Both the position numbers and the translations under genes were made by a program. The notes beneath the pieces were generated by a model, which was not told the DNA's origin, did no database searches, and saw nothing but the letters and a program-made list of their open reading frames with translations. 64,000 bases of DNA, from assembly GCA_003797895.1 (NCBI GenBank), contig RKQB01000001.1, forward strand, positions 201,822 through 265,821, in the 5' to 3' direction. Shown in pieces: positions 28,542-37,642 of this stretch (position 1 is its first letter; every line of letters begins with the position of its first letter). This DNA comes from Cyclobacteriaceae bacterium YHN15 (GTDB taxonomy: Bacteria; Bacteroidota; Bacteroidia; Cytophagales; Cyclobacteriaceae).

Positions 28542-31361
28542 ATGCCAAAGGATACCAGCATCAAACACGTTCTCCTCATCGGTTCAGGTCCCATCGTCAT
28601 CGGACAAGCTTGCGAATTTGATTATTCAGGTTCTCAGGCATCCAGATCGCTCAGGGAAGAAGGGATCAAGGTTACCCTGATCAATTCCAACCCAGCGACT
28701 ATAATGACTGACCCAGTGACCGCTGATAATGTGTATTTGTTGCCGCTTGATAAAAAATCCATCATCAAGATTTTAAAGGATCATCCGGATATTGACTCCG
28801 TTCTTCCCACTATGGGAGGTCAAACTGCCCTTAATCTAGCCATAGATTGTGAAAATGCCGGAATTTGGAAAAAATTTGGGGTAAGAATGATCGGCGTGGA
28901 TATCGAAGCGATTGATACCGCAGAAAACAGGGAAAAATTCAAAGCACTGATGGAAAAAATCGGTGTAGGTGTTTGTATAGGGGATACCGCTACTTCATTT
29001 CTTCAAGGAAAAGAAATTGCCCAGGAAATTGGTTTTCCTTTGATCATCAGAGCTTCTTATACCCTTGGCGGCGCAGGAGGGGCATTTGTGGAAAAAGCGG
29101 AAGATTTTGAAAAACTTTTGATGGCAGGACTGCAGGCTTCCCCGGTGCACGAAGTACTGATAGAACAAAGTATTTTGGGTTGGAAGGAATATGAGCTGGA
29201 GGTAATGCGGGACAATATCGGGAACATGATCGTGATCTGCTCCATTGAAAATTTTGATCCAATGGGTGTTCACACAGGGGATTCCATCACGGTTGCTCCT
29301 GCCATGACCCTTCCTGATACTGTTTATCAACGCATGAGGAATTATGCCATCACCATGATGAACAGTATAGGCAATTTTGCAGGTGGTTGTAACGTGCAGT
29401 TTGCTGTTAGCCCTGATAATTCACAGATTATTGGTATTGAAATCAACCCCAGGGTTTCCAGATCCTCTGCTCTGGCTTCAAAAGCAACTGGATACCCTAT
29501 TGCAAAAGTGGCCGCTAAATTGGCTATCGGGTACAATTTGGACGAATTACAGAATTCCATAACAGGTAATACTTCGGCCTTTTTTGAGCCATCCATCGAC
29601 TATGTCATCGTTAAAATCCCAAGATGGAACTTTGACAAGTTCAAAGGTTCGGATAGAAGATTGGGTCTTTCCATGAAGGCAGTTGGCGAAGTGATGGGTA
29701 TTGGCAGAAATTTTCAGGAAGCCTTGCAAAAAGCCTGTCAGTCGTTGGAAATCAAAAGAAACGGATTGGGAGCAGATGGGAAAGAATTGAGGGATCAGGA
29801 GAAGATCCTTTATAGTTTGGCCAATCCAAGCTGGAACAGACTTTTTCACGTATATGATGCGTTCAAACTAGGAATATCCTTCAGGACTATTCAGGAACTG
29901 ACAAAAATTGATAAGTGGTTCCTCAAGCAGATTGAGGAATTAATCCATCTTGAAAATGCCATAGAGGTATATACCCTCCATAATATCCCAAGGGAATTGA
30001 TGGATTTGGCGAAGAAAAAAGGATATGCTGACCGACAAATTGCCCATTTATTGGGCTGTTTGGAATCTGAGGTTTTCAAAAAACGCTATGAAGAAATGGG
30101 CATCAAACGGGTCTACAAACTGGTAGATACCTGTGCTGCTGAATTTGAAGCCAATACGCCTTATTACTATTCTACTTTTGGAGAGGAAAATGAATCCCTG
30201 CCTACCAATAAGAAAAAAGTAGTGGTTTTGGGCTCAGGACCTAACAGGGTAGGGCAGGGGATAGAGTTTGATTATTCCTGTGTTCACGGGGTGTTGGCGG
30301 CCAAAGAATGTGGCTATGAGACGATCATGATCAACTGCAATCCTGAGACGGTTTCTACGGACCCGGATATTTCTGATAAACTTTACTTTGAACCGGTGTT
30401 CTGGGAGCATATTTATGAAATCATCCTGCATGAAAAGCCCTTGGGTGTTATTGTGCAGCTTGGTGGTCAGACAGCGCTTAAATTGGCAGAGAAACTGGAT
30501 AAATATGGTATTCCTATCATCGGAACAAGCTTTGAAGCCCTTGATTTGGCGGAAGATAGGGGCAGGTTCTCCACTCTATTGAAAGAAAATGAGGTGCCTT
30601 ATCCCGAATTTGGCACCATTCACAATACCGATGAGGCATTGGAGTTGTGCAAAACCATCGGGTTTCCGCTGTTGGTCAGACCTTCCTATGTTCTGGGAGG
30701 ACAAGGGATGAAGATTGTGATCAATGAGAAGGAGTTGGAAGAGCATGTGGTGAATGTGTTGAAGGATATTCCCAATAATGAAATCCTGCTCGATCATTTC
30801 CTGGAAGGAGCGATTGAAGCGGAAGCTGACGCCATCTGTGATGGGAAAGATGTATATATCATTGGAATCATGCAGCATATTGAGCCTGCCGGCATACATT
30901 CCGGAGACTCTTATGCGGTTTTGCCTCCTTACAATTTGGGAGATCTGGTTATGCGCCAAATTGAAACTTATACGCATAAGATTGCCCTTGCACTAAGGAC
31001 CGTAGGTTTGATCAATATCCAATTTGCAATCAAAAAAGATAAAGTATATGTGATAGAGGCCAACCCCAGGGCTTCCAGAACCGTACCTTTCATCTGTAAA
31101 GCATATCAGGAACCTTATGTGAATTATGCCACCAAGGTGATGCTGGGAGAGAAAAAAGTGACAGATTTTGAATTCAAACCTGTTAAAAAGGGTTATGCTA
31201 TCAAGGAACCTGTTTTCTCCTTCCACAAATTCCCGAATGTTAACAAGGAATTGGGACCTGAAATGAAGTCAACAGGCGAAGCCATCTATTTTATTGATGA
31301 TTTAATGGATGACTATTTCTTGAAGATTTATGCTGAAAGAAACCTGTATTTAAGTAGATAA
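28542..31361 (+). CDS. carB: carbamoyl-phosphate synthase large subunit, short form
   Basis: A 939-residue synthase subunit that makes carbamoyl phosphate from bicarbonate, ATP and ammonia delivered by CarA, for pyrimidines and arginine. Two homologous ATP-grasp halves are visible: the first opens LLIGSGPIVIGQACEFDYSG with EINPRVSRSSALASKATGYPIAK; the second opens VVLGSGPNRVGQGIEFDYSC with EANPRASRTVPFICKA. It stops about 130 residues earlier than the approximately 1070-residue E. coli type, so the C-terminal MGS-like allosteric domain is missing. Regulation by UMP or ornithine is therefore not expected. The reading frame is intact and ends cleanly. CarA is not in the window. Confidence 0.95.
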   Translation: MPKDTSIKHVLLIGSGPIVIGQACEFDYSGSQASRSLREEGIKVTLINSNPATIMTDPVTADNVYLLPLDKKSIIKILKDHPDIDSVLPTMGGQTALNLAIDCENAGIWKKFGVRMIGVDIEAIDTAENREKFKALMEKIGVGVCIGDTATSFLQGKEIAQEIGFPLIIRASYTLGGAGGAFVEKAEDFEKLLMAGLQASPVHEVLIEQSILGWKEYELEVMRDNIGNMIVICSIENFDPMGVHTGDSITVAPAMTLPDTVYQRMRNYAITMMNSIGNFAGGCNVQFAVSPDNSQIIGIEINPRVSRSSALASKATGYPIAKVAAKLAIGYNLDELQNSITGNTSAFFEPSIDYVIVKIPRWNFDKFKGSDRRLGLSMKAVGEVMGIGRNFQEALQKACQSLEIKRNGLGADGKELRDQEKILYSLANPSWNRLFHVYDAFKLGISFRTIQELTKIDKWFLKQIEELIHLENAIEVYTLHNIPRELMDLAKKKGYADRQIAHLLGCLESEVFKKRYEEMGIKRVYKLVDTCAAEFEANTPYYYSTFGEENESLPTNKKKVVVLGSGPNRVGQGIEFDYSCVHGVLAAKECGYETIMINCNPETVSTDPDISDKLYFEPVFWEHIYEIILHEKPLGVIVQLGGQTALKLAEKLDKYGIPIIGTSFEALDLAEDRGRFSTLLKENEVPYPEFGTIHNTDEALELCKTIGFPLLVRPSYVLGGQGMKIVINEKELEEHVVNVLKDIPNNEILLDHFLEGAIEAEADAICDGKDVYIIGIMQHIEPAGIHSGDSYAVLPPYNLGDLVMRQIETYTHKIALALRTVGLINIQFAIKKDKVYVIEANPRASRTVPFICKAYQEPYVNYATKVMLGEKKVTDFEFKPVKKGYAIKEPVFSFHKFPNVNKELGPEMKSTGEAIYFIDDLMDDYFLKIYAERNLYLSR

Positions 31362-31419
31362 AAATCAATTGTGGAACCAGGGAATCAAGTTAAAGTCAAG
31401 GTCCGTTTTTCGTCCTTGT

Positions 31420-31451
31420 GTCTTGGCTCTCGTTTCTCGCTTCTAATCGTC
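31420..31451. repeat. left flanking inverted repeat of the DUF4834-like gene
   Basis: The stretch reads GTCTTGGCTCTCGTTTCTCG then CTTCTAATCGTC. Its approximate inverse (GAGAGATTAGAGGCGAGAAT, then AGAGCGTTTAGAC) lies at 31728-31760, immediately after the small gene. Confidence 0.55.
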
Positions 31452-31457
31452 TAAAAC

Positions 31458-31724
31458 ATGGGATTTATATTCAAATTTCTTTTAATAGCCATTGCTTTAT
31501 CTTGGATTTTTTCCAAACTTCTCCAGTTCTTTTTCAGAAGTAAACTGAAGCAGTTTGTGGATCACGCCAATGACCTCAAGAGGGAAGAGGATAGAAGAAA
31601 CCGTGGAGGTGGGGCAGGTAAAGGCAATGTGAACGTGGACCATATTCCAAGGGAATACCAGGAAAAAAAATCCAAGGAAATCAAGGGAGGCGACTACATA
31701 GATTACGAAGAAGTGAAGGATTGA
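31458..31724 (+). CDS. small membrane-anchored protein, DUF4834-like
   Basis: An 88-residue protein with one N-terminal hydrophobic helix (about residues 2-26: GFIFKFLLIAIALSWIFSKLLQFFF) and a charged cytoplasmic tail containing a Gly-rich stretch (RGGGAGKG) and the ending GGDYIDYEEVKD. The arrangement resembles the Bacteroidota DUF4834 family, whose function is unknown. The assignment is from memory of the pattern. It follows carB by about 95 bases and is bracketed by imperfect inverted repeats. Confidence 0.65.
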   Translation: MGFIFKFLLIAIALSWIFSKLLQFFFRSKLKQFVDHANDLKREEDRRNRGGGAGKGNVNVDHIPREYQEKKSKEIKGGDYIDYEEVKD

Positions 31725-31727
31725 TGA

Positions 31728-31760
31728 GAGAGATTAGAGGCGAGAATAGAGCGTTTAGAC
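31728..31760. repeat. right flanking inverted repeat of the DUF4834-like gene
   Basis: The reverse complement reads GTCTAAACGCTCTATTCTCG then CCTCTAATCTCTC, closely matching 31420-31451. Confidence 0.55.
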
Positions 31761-31787
31761 TCAAGAAAAAAATAAAAAGTGGGATTT

Positions 31788-31828
31788 CGGAAGGCGGATT
31801 TCGAAATCATTCCGAAATCCGCCTTTCG
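31788..31828. repeat. 16-bp inverted repeat hairpin
   Basis: CGGAAGGCGGATTTCG (31788-31803) pairs with CGAAATCCGCCTTTCG (31813-31828) with one mismatch. No T-tract follows. It lies between the DUF4834-like gene and the bidirectional terminator. Confidence 0.6.
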
Positions 31829-31854
31829 ACTTCCGCTTTTAAAAGTTATCAATA

Positions 31855-31886
31855 AAAAAGCCGTTTGGTGATCCAAACGGCTTTTT
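31855..31886. terminator. bidirectional terminator between the DUF4834-like gene and gcvP
   Basis: AAAAAGCCGTTTGG pairs with CCAAACGGCTTTTT around TGAT. Both strands give a stem followed by a T-run, so it can end the plus-strand DUF4834 transcript and the minus-strand gcvP transcript. Confidence 0.9.
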
Positions 31887-31903
31887 GTATTAACTGCATC
31901 ACA

Positions 31904-34795
31904 TTAATCTACTGTTTCAGCGTATTCTTCCACCGGAATACAACTACATACCAGATTTCTGTCTCCATAAGCCGAATCAATTCTTCTTACAGATGGCCAG
32001 AACTTATTGCCTTTCACGTAAGGTAAAGGATAGACAGCCTTTTCTCTACTGTATGGGAAGTCCCAATTTTCAGCCAATGCCAAGGCTGCAGTATGAGGGG
32101 CATTTTTCAACACATTATTTTCTTTATCAGCATTACCGTCTTGTATTTCCTGGATTTCGGCCCTGATGGCAATCATGGCATCACAGAATCTATCCAATTC
32201 AGCTATTGTTTCCGATTCAGTGGGCTCGATCATTAAAGTTCCTGCCACCGGGAAGGAAACGGTTGGCGCATGGAATCCATAATCCATCAAACGTTTGGCG
32301 ATATCCTCTACCTCAACGCCCATATCTTTGAAACCTCGGCAGTCCAAGATCATTTCATGGGCAGCTCTACCATGTAAGCCTGTATATAGAATTGGGTAAT
32401 GGCTTTCCAATTTGACCTTGATATAGTTGGCATTGAGGATAGCTATCTTTGTGGCGTTGGTTAAGCCCTCACCGCCCATCATGGCTATATAGGCATAAGA
32501 AATAGGAAGTATACTGGCGCTACCAAAAGGAGCAGCGGATATCGCATGGATAGCCTTTGTTCCTCCTGTTTGAATGACAGGGTTACCAGGTAAGAATGGG
32601 GCCAAGTGTTCTGCGACGCAAATAGGGCCCATACCTGGACCACCACCTCCATGAGGTATACAGAAGGTTTTGTGAAGGTTGAGGTGACACACATCTGCAC
32701 CGATTCTTCCAGGGCTTGTCAACCCAACCTGCGCATTCATATTTGCTCCGTCCATATAAACCTGTCCACCATTGTCATGGATGATCTGGCAGATTTCCTG
32801 AATAGCTTCTTCAAATACACCATGTGTAGAGGGGTAAGTGACCATCAAAGAGGCCAGTTCATTTTTATGTTCTTCAGCTTTGGCTTTTAAATCTTCTACG
32901 TCAATATTGCCTCTTTCATCACATTTTACCAATACTACTTTCATTCCGGCCATGACCGCTGAGGCAGGGTTGGTTCCGTGTGCAGATGTAGGGATCAAGG
33001 AGATATTCCTATGATGGTCTCCCCTGCTCAAATGATAAGCTCTGATTACCATTAAACCTGCATATTCACCCTGAGCACCGGAATTAGGCTGAAGGGAAGT
33101 ATCCGCAAACCCGGTTATCTCAGTAAGCCAATTTCTAAGGCTTTGGAACATTTCAAAATATCCGGCGGCCTGATCCTGTGGTGCAAAGGGATGCAATTGC
33201 CCGAATTCCGGCCATGTTACAGGAATCATTTCCGTGGTGGCGTTCAATTTCATGGTACAAGAACCCAAGGATATCATGGAATGAACCAATGACAGGTCTT
33301 TGTTTTCCAATCTTTTGATATATCTCAACATTTCATGCTCTGCATGATATTGGTTGAAAACAGGATGAGTGAGGAAATCTGAATTTCTGTTCAGACCTTC
33401 CGGGAGATTGATTTCCAAACTTCCTTCCAGCATTTCCCAATTGAGCTGTGCCTTTTTATTGGTAGATTTTGCAAAAACTTCCACAACTGCCTTCACATCT
33501 TCAAGGGTCTTCGCTTCATCAAATGAAAGGGAAATCGCCCCTTCTTCATATCTGAAGTTCATCTCAGCGGAAAGTGCAAATGCCTTGATTTTTGATTGCT
33601 GAACGGTATCAACTTTAATTTTTATGGTATCAAAGAAATTCGGATTACTTTGCTCAAACCCCATTTCCTGTAAGGCTTTTGCAGTCAATTGTGCCAAGCC
33701 ATGAACTCTAATTGCGATTTCTTTCAATCCTTTAGGTCCGTGATACACAGCATACATTCCTGCCATAACAGCCAGCAAAACCTGGGCGGTACAGATATTT
33801 GAGGTAGCTTTTTCCCTTTTTATATGTTGCTCACGGGTTTGAAGTGCCATTCTGTATGCTTTGTTCCCGTCTTTGTCAACAGAAACCCCAATGATTCTTC
33901 CGGGTACCTGTCTTTTAAAGGCCTCTCTTGTAGCAAAGAAAGCGGCATGAGGTCCACCATAACCCATGGGTACTCCAAATCTTTGACTGGTACCGACCAC
34001 TACATCGGCTCCCATTTCACCGGGAGGGGTTAAAAGTGTCAAACTCAAAAGGTCTGTTGCAAAAGCTGTAAGGACATGATTTTCCTTGGCCGAAGCTACC
34101 ATAGCGCTGTGATCTAATATTTCCCCATCCATATTGGGATACTGAACCAATATACCAAACAAATCCGGGTCAGTTAAGTCCAGTTGATTCAGGGGTGCGA
34201 TGACAAGATCAATACCGATCGGGGCAGATCTTGTAATCAGCAAATCCTTTGTCTGTGGAAACACTTTTTCGTCAACAAAAAATTTATTTACGCTCTTCTT
34301 TTCCTTTGGTTTGGAAGCATATAACATGGTCATTGCCTCGGCAGCAGCAGTGGCCTCATCCAATAAAGAGGCATTGGCCATCTCCATCCCTGTCAGATCC
34401 ATTACCGTAGTCTGGTAGTTGATCAAAGCCTCCAATCTTCCCTGTGCTATTTCTGCCTGGTAAGGTGTATATGCGGTGTACCATCCCGGGTTTTCAAGAA
34501 TATTTCTCAAAATCACTCCCGGTACCAAGGTATCATAATACCCCAGACCAATAAATGATTTGAAAATTTTGTTTTTATTGGCCAAAGCTTTGAATTCCTT
34601 CAAAAATTCCGCTTCTGATTTAGCTTTAGGCAATTCCAAAGGTTTTTCCAATTGTATGGATTTGGGGATGGTCTGGTCAATCAACTCTTCAATTGAACTG
34701 GCCCCTATGGCATTCAACATCGTGGATACCTCTTCTGATGAGGGACCGTTATGCCTGTTTTCAAATTTGGTAGATGGATGGAGATTAATCTTCAT
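31904..34795 (-). CDS. gcvP: glycine dehydrogenase (decarboxylating), P-protein
   Basis: A 963-residue PLP enzyme that decarboxylates glycine and loads the aminomethyl group on the lipoyl arm of H-protein. It is a fused single-chain type: the N-terminal half has [26 protein letters not shown] and [28 protein letters not shown]; the C-terminal half has the PLP lysine in [19 protein letters not shown] (Lys709). The start was set at 34795 ([15 protein letters not shown]). The open frame runs 40 codons further, but a -7 promoter element lies inside that extension, so the extension is probably untranslated leader. GcvT and GcvH are not in the window. Confidence 0.95.
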   Translation of the reverse strand: MKINLHPSTKFENRHNGPSSEEVSTMLNAIGASSIEELIDQTIPKSIQLEKPLELPKAKSEAEFLKEFKALANKNKIFKSFIGLGYYDTLVPGVILRNILENPGWYTAYTPYQAEIAQGRLEALINYQTTVMDLTGMEMANASLLDEATAAAEAMTMLYASKPKEKKSVNKFFVDEKVFPQTKDLLITRSAPIGIDLVIAPLNQLDLTDPDLFGILVQYPNMDGEILDHSAMVASAKENHVLTAFATDLLSLTLLTPPGEMGADVVVGTSQRFGVPMGYGGPHAAFFATREAFKRQVPGRIIGVSVDKDGNKAYRMALQTREQHIKREKATSNICTAQVLLAVMAGMYAVYHGPKGLKEIAIRVHGLAQLTAKALQEMGFEQSNPNFFDTIKIKVDTVQQSKIKAFALSAEMNFRYEEGAISLSFDEAKTLEDVKAVVEVFAKSTNKKAQLNWEMLEGSLEINLPEGLNRNSDFLTHPVFNQYHAEHEMLRYIKRLENKDLSLVHSMISLGSCTMKLNATTEMIPVTWPEFGQLHPFAPQDQAAGYFEMFQSLRNWLTEITGFADTSLQPNSGAQGEYAGLMVIRAYHLSRGDHHRNISLIPTSAHGTNPASAVMAGMKVVLVKCDERGNIDVEDLKAKAEEHKNELASLMVTYPSTHGVFEEAIQEICQIIHDNGGQVYMDGANMNAQVGLTSPGRIGADVCHLNLHKTFCIPHGGGGPGMGPICVAEHLAPFLPGNPVIQTGGTKAIHAISAAPFGSASILPISYAYIAMMGGEGLTNATKIAILNANYIKVKLESHYPILYTGLHGRAAHEMILDCRGFKDMGVEVEDIAKRLMDYGFHAPTVSFPVAGTLMIEPTESETIAELDRFCDAMIAIRAEIQEIQDGNADKENNVLKNAPHTAALALAENWDFPYSREKAVYPLPYVKGNKFWPSVRRIDSAYGDRNLVCSCIPVEEYAETVD

Positions 34796-34851
34796 ATTCG
34801 AATTTAGTATGGGAATTATTTGGGTTATATCCTCATTGGTTTTTGGTTGTG

Positions 34852-34859
34852 CAAAGGTA
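34852..34859 (-). promoter_or_regulatory. -7 element of the gcvP promoter
   Basis: On the minus strand this reads TACCTTTG, an exact TAnnTTTG match about 57 bases upstream of the chosen start. The same octamer is used upstream of rpsU and tRNA-His. No TTG is found at the right distance. Confidence 0.45.
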
Positions 34860-34995
34860 TGAATTATTGAGAGATAAAAGATTTTAAAACCCAAAGAAAT
34901 ATATGGTATAAACACGCAAATTGATAAACGGTTTTACAGTAAAGGAAATAATTTCTATGTTTAAATTCTTAATTATAATAACCTTGATATAACAT

Positions 34996-36492
34996 ATGAA
35001 AAAGAGATTTTTAATAGCAGGGAGCCTTGGCTTGTTTCTGTCATTTGGCACCATTGCCCAGAATGGAAACTCCTTGAAATATGCCAATACAATTACCGAA
35101 AAGGATCTGGAAAAACACCTTACTTACCTTGCTTCTGATGAAATGGAAGGTAGGGATACTGGTGAAAAAGGGCAGAAATTGGCAGCTGAATATTTGGTGA
35201 ATTTTTACAGGGACTTGGGTTTGGCAGGACCTGTGGACGGAAGCTATTTGCAGAAATTTAATTTATCCTCTGTTTCTTATCCTGAAGTAAATTTTACGGT
35301 TGGAAAACAAAAGTTGGTCAACAATGAAGACTTTGTTTTCATAGGTGATGCCAATATGAGTAAGGCTATAAAGACGGAACTGGTTTTTTTAGGCCTTGCC
35401 AATGAAGAAAACCTTAAAAAAGTAGATGTTAAAGATAAACTCGTTGGTCTATGGGCCATAGGAAGCCGTGCGCAGTCTGTTGTTCCGGAAGTAATGAATG
35501 CAGGGGCGGCAGGTATAGTGATCGTGACCATGGAAGGCCAGGCTAATTTTGACAGAATGGCCAATTGGTACAAATCATTAAGCGGAAGAGGCAGACTGGG
35601 CTTTGAGCAGCCTACTAAACAGGAACCCATTTTTTTGGTAAGTACTGAAAAGATGGCTTCGCTTTTTGAAACTCCTATTGAAACATTAAAAGAAGCAGCC
35701 AAAAACAATCCCGAATCCATCAGTGCCAAGAAAGTGTCTTACCTGGTAAAAAAACAGACCAGGGTAGTACCAACAGAAAATGTAATGGGGTACCTGGAAG
35801 GAACTGATAAAAAGGAAGAGGTGCTTGTAATTTCTTCTCACTATGACCATACCGGAATAGACAGTCAGGGCAGGATCAATAATGGTGCTGATGATGATGG
35901 ATCCGGAACAGTTTCTGTAATGGAAATTGCTGAGGCATTCGCTATTGCAGCCAAAGAAGGCAATAAGCCAAGAAGAAGTGTTTTATTCCTCAATGTAACC
36001 GGAGAGGAAAAAGGACTTTTGGGGTCTGAATACTATTCAAATAATCCGGTGTTCCCCTTGGAGAACACAGTAAATAACATCAATATTGACATGGTAGGAA
36101 GGATTGATTACGAATATCAGGACGCTGAAAATAAAGATTACATCTATGTGATCGGCTCCGAAATGTTGTCTTCTCAATTGAAAGTGATCAATGAATACAA
36201 CAATATTACTTATACCAATCTGATATTGGATTACCGCTATGATGCTGAGGATGACCCAAACAGATTCTATTATAGATCAGACCACTATAATTTTGCCAAG
36301 CATAATATCCCGGTAATTTTCTTCTTTAATGGTGTTCATGATGATTACCATCAGCACACCGACACCGTGGAAAAAATCGAATTTCCGCTGATGACCAAAA
36401 GAGCCAAGTTGATTTTCCATACAGCCTGGGATTTGGCCAATAGGGAACACAGGACGCCAGTAGACGGAACCAATACCAGATTGGATAGATAG
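34996..36492 (+). CDS. exported M28-family zinc aminopeptidase
   Basis: A 498-residue peptidase with a signal peptide (residues 1-22, ending GTIAQ). The two-zinc M28 ligands appear in order: SSHYDHTG (His282 and Asp284), NGADDDGSGT, TGEEKGLLGS (catalytic Glu pair), DMVGRID, and HQHTDTVEKI near residue 450 (last His). A region at about 110-250 (VFLGLANEEN... VVPEVMNAGAAGIVIVT) corresponds to a PA-type inserted domain. It probably trims peptides in the periplasm, in the same nutritional niche as the DPP-IV enzyme at 2024. It is monocistronic and followed by a good terminator. Confidence 0.93.
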   Translation: MKKRFLIAGSLGLFLSFGTIAQNGNSLKYANTITEKDLEKHLTYLASDEMEGRDTGEKGQKLAAEYLVNFYRDLGLAGPVDGSYLQKFNLSSVSYPEVNFTVGKQKLVNNEDFVFIGDANMSKAIKTELVFLGLANEENLKKVDVKDKLVGLWAIGSRAQSVVPEVMNAGAAGIVIVTMEGQANFDRMANWYKSLSGRGRLGFEQPTKQEPIFLVSTEKMASLFETPIETLKEAAKNNPESISAKKVSYLVKKQTRVVPTENVMGYLEGTDKKEEVLVISSHYDHTGIDSQGRINNGADDDGSGTVSVMEIAEAFAIAAKEGNKPRRSVLFLNVTGEEKGLLGSEYYSNNPVFPLENTVNNINIDMVGRIDYEYQDAENKDYIYVIGSEMLSSQLKVINEYNNITYTNLILDYRYDAEDDPNRFYYRSDHYNFAKHNIPVIFFFNGVHDDYHQHTDTVEKIEFPLMTKRAKLIFHTAWDLANREHRTPVDGTNTRLDR

Positions 36493-36550
36493 TTCCGGTA
36501 CTATTTAAGTAGGCAGTAGTAATTAAACACTCAAGGAAATTACCCTTAGA

Positions 36551-36583
36551 AAGTCCAACAGTTCAAACTGTTGGACTTTTTTG
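36551..36583 (+). terminator. terminator of the M28 peptidase gene
   Basis: The stem AAGTCCAACAG pairs with CTGTTGGACTT around TTCAAA and runs into TTTTTT. Confidence 0.9.
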
Positions 36584-36667
36584 TTGAAATGAATCAATTA
36601 TAGGGTTTTAGATTAAAAATACCCCCAGAAATTCACTAACTTGTCCATACTCCAAAATCAAATAACT

Positions 36668-37258
36668 ATGAAAAAAGTAATTTCTCTGATTTGTCTGTGT
36701 TTCGTTTCTTCTTTGACATTTTCTCAGGGCATTCCATCCCAGGAAGTGCAGATGAAAATAGCCTTGATGGCAGCCCCGGATGAAATGAAAGAAGGTGCTA
36801 TGGTTTATGGTTATGATTCCCAAGGGAATTTTATAGTTCTGAGAAAGGGAACCAACGACCTGATCTGTTTAGCAGATGACCCTAAAAGCGCTGGATTTAA
36901 TGTTTCCTGCTACCATAAAGACCTTGATCCATTTATGGAAAGAGGCAGGCAGTTGAAAAAAGAAGGAAAATCTGCTCAGGAGATTTTTGATATCAGAGAG
37001 GAAGAAGCAAAAAGCGGTAAGTTGAAAATGCCCAAAGATGGGGCCACACTTTTTGTATTAAGTGCGGATGCTTCAGATTATGATGATAAAACCGGTGAAG
37101 TGAAAGACCCATATCTTCGCTATGTGGTCTATATCCCTTGGGCAACTTCAGAAAGTACAGGTTTACCTTTAAGGCCATATGGTCCTGCTATGCCCTGGAT
37201 TATGGACCCGGGAACGCATAGGGCGCATATTATGATCAATCCGCCGAGGGAGAATTAG
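36668..37258 (+). CDS. exported protein of unknown function
   Basis: A 196-residue protein with a signal peptide (residues 1-19, ending LTFSQ). The mature part is mixed alpha/beta and ends in a conserved-looking segment (YVVYIPWATSESTGLPLRPYGPAMPWIMDPGTHRAHIMI...). The His, Asp and Trp residues there could form a binding site, but I know of no named family. The start is the ATG at 36668, because the nine codons upstream belong to the leader. It is a single gene with no metabolic neighbour, and repeat-rich DNA follows it. Confidence 0.7.
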   Translation: MKKVISLICLCFVSSLTFSQGIPSQEVQMKIALMAAPDEMKEGAMVYGYDSQGNFIVLRKGTNDLICLADDPKSAGFNVSCYHKDLDPFMERGRQLKKEGKSAQEIFDIREEEAKSGKLKMPKDGATLFVLSADASDYDDKTGEVKDPYLRYVVYIPWATSESTGLPLRPYGPAMPWIMDPGTHRAHIMINPPREN

Positions 37259-37272
37259 AGGATTTTTTTCTT

Positions 37273-37301
37273 TGTACCAAGTACCAAGTACAACGTACCA
37301 T
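37273..37301. repeat. GTAC-type intergenic repeat (left of pair)
   Basis: GTACCAAGTACCAAGTACAA then CGTACCATG. It is inverted relative to the copy at 37609-37634, and the two bracket a ~300-base stretch of GTCAT-type elements. Confidence 0.7.
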
Positions 37302-37337
37302 GGAGGTTACGTTAATTTTTGAAAACATATAGTATGC

Positions 37338-37580
37338 CGTCATACTGAGACGGAGCCTGCGGAGTCGAAGTATCTCCCATATAATAGTAGACTCTTCGCT
37401 TCACTCAGAGTGACGAACGTTCAATGACAAAAAGTACGTCATGCTGAGCGTTGAAAATTTGGCATTTACAGAATGGATATGACTTCCTACGTCATCTTGA
37501 GCCGGAGGTACGAAGGGGAAAGATCCCTTAATGATCGATGAAAGAGACCCTTCTCCCGAGTCATCGGGATCAGGGTGACG
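37338..37580. repeat. cluster of GTCAT...GTGACG MITE-like elements
   Basis: Two inverted-repeat units are seen. The first spans 37338-37415 (CGTCATACTGAG to CTCAGAGTGACG). The second spans 37490-37580 (CGTCATCTTGAG to ATCAGGGTGACG), with an internal CCCGAGTCATCGGG hairpin. A half unit (CGTCATGCTGAG, 37438-37449) lies between them. The 384-base gap 37259-37642 consists almost wholly of these and the flanking GTAC copies, with no gene. Confidence 0.65.
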
Positions 37581-37608
37581 TGGCTCTTGTTTCTGTCAAT
37601 GGTAGCGC

Positions 37609-37634
37609 TACTTGGTACTTAGTACATGGTACAA
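37609..37634. repeat. GTAC-type intergenic repeat (right of pair)
   Basis: CTACTTGGTACTTAGTACAT then GGTACA, nine bases before the stop codon of the minus-strand helicase gene. Confidence 0.7.
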
Positions 37635-37642
37635 TTGTCTCC

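Noticed and set aside
31250..31361. Frameshift truncating carB
   Set aside because: The frame ends with conserved-looking sequence and the downstream bases in other frames do not encode the missing domain; short CarB occurs in the phylum.
34796..34915. Forty-codon N-terminal extension of gcvP
   Set aside because: The extension is hydrophobic and unlike P-proteins, and a TACCTTTG promoter element lies within it; the ATG at 34795 gives the family N-terminus.
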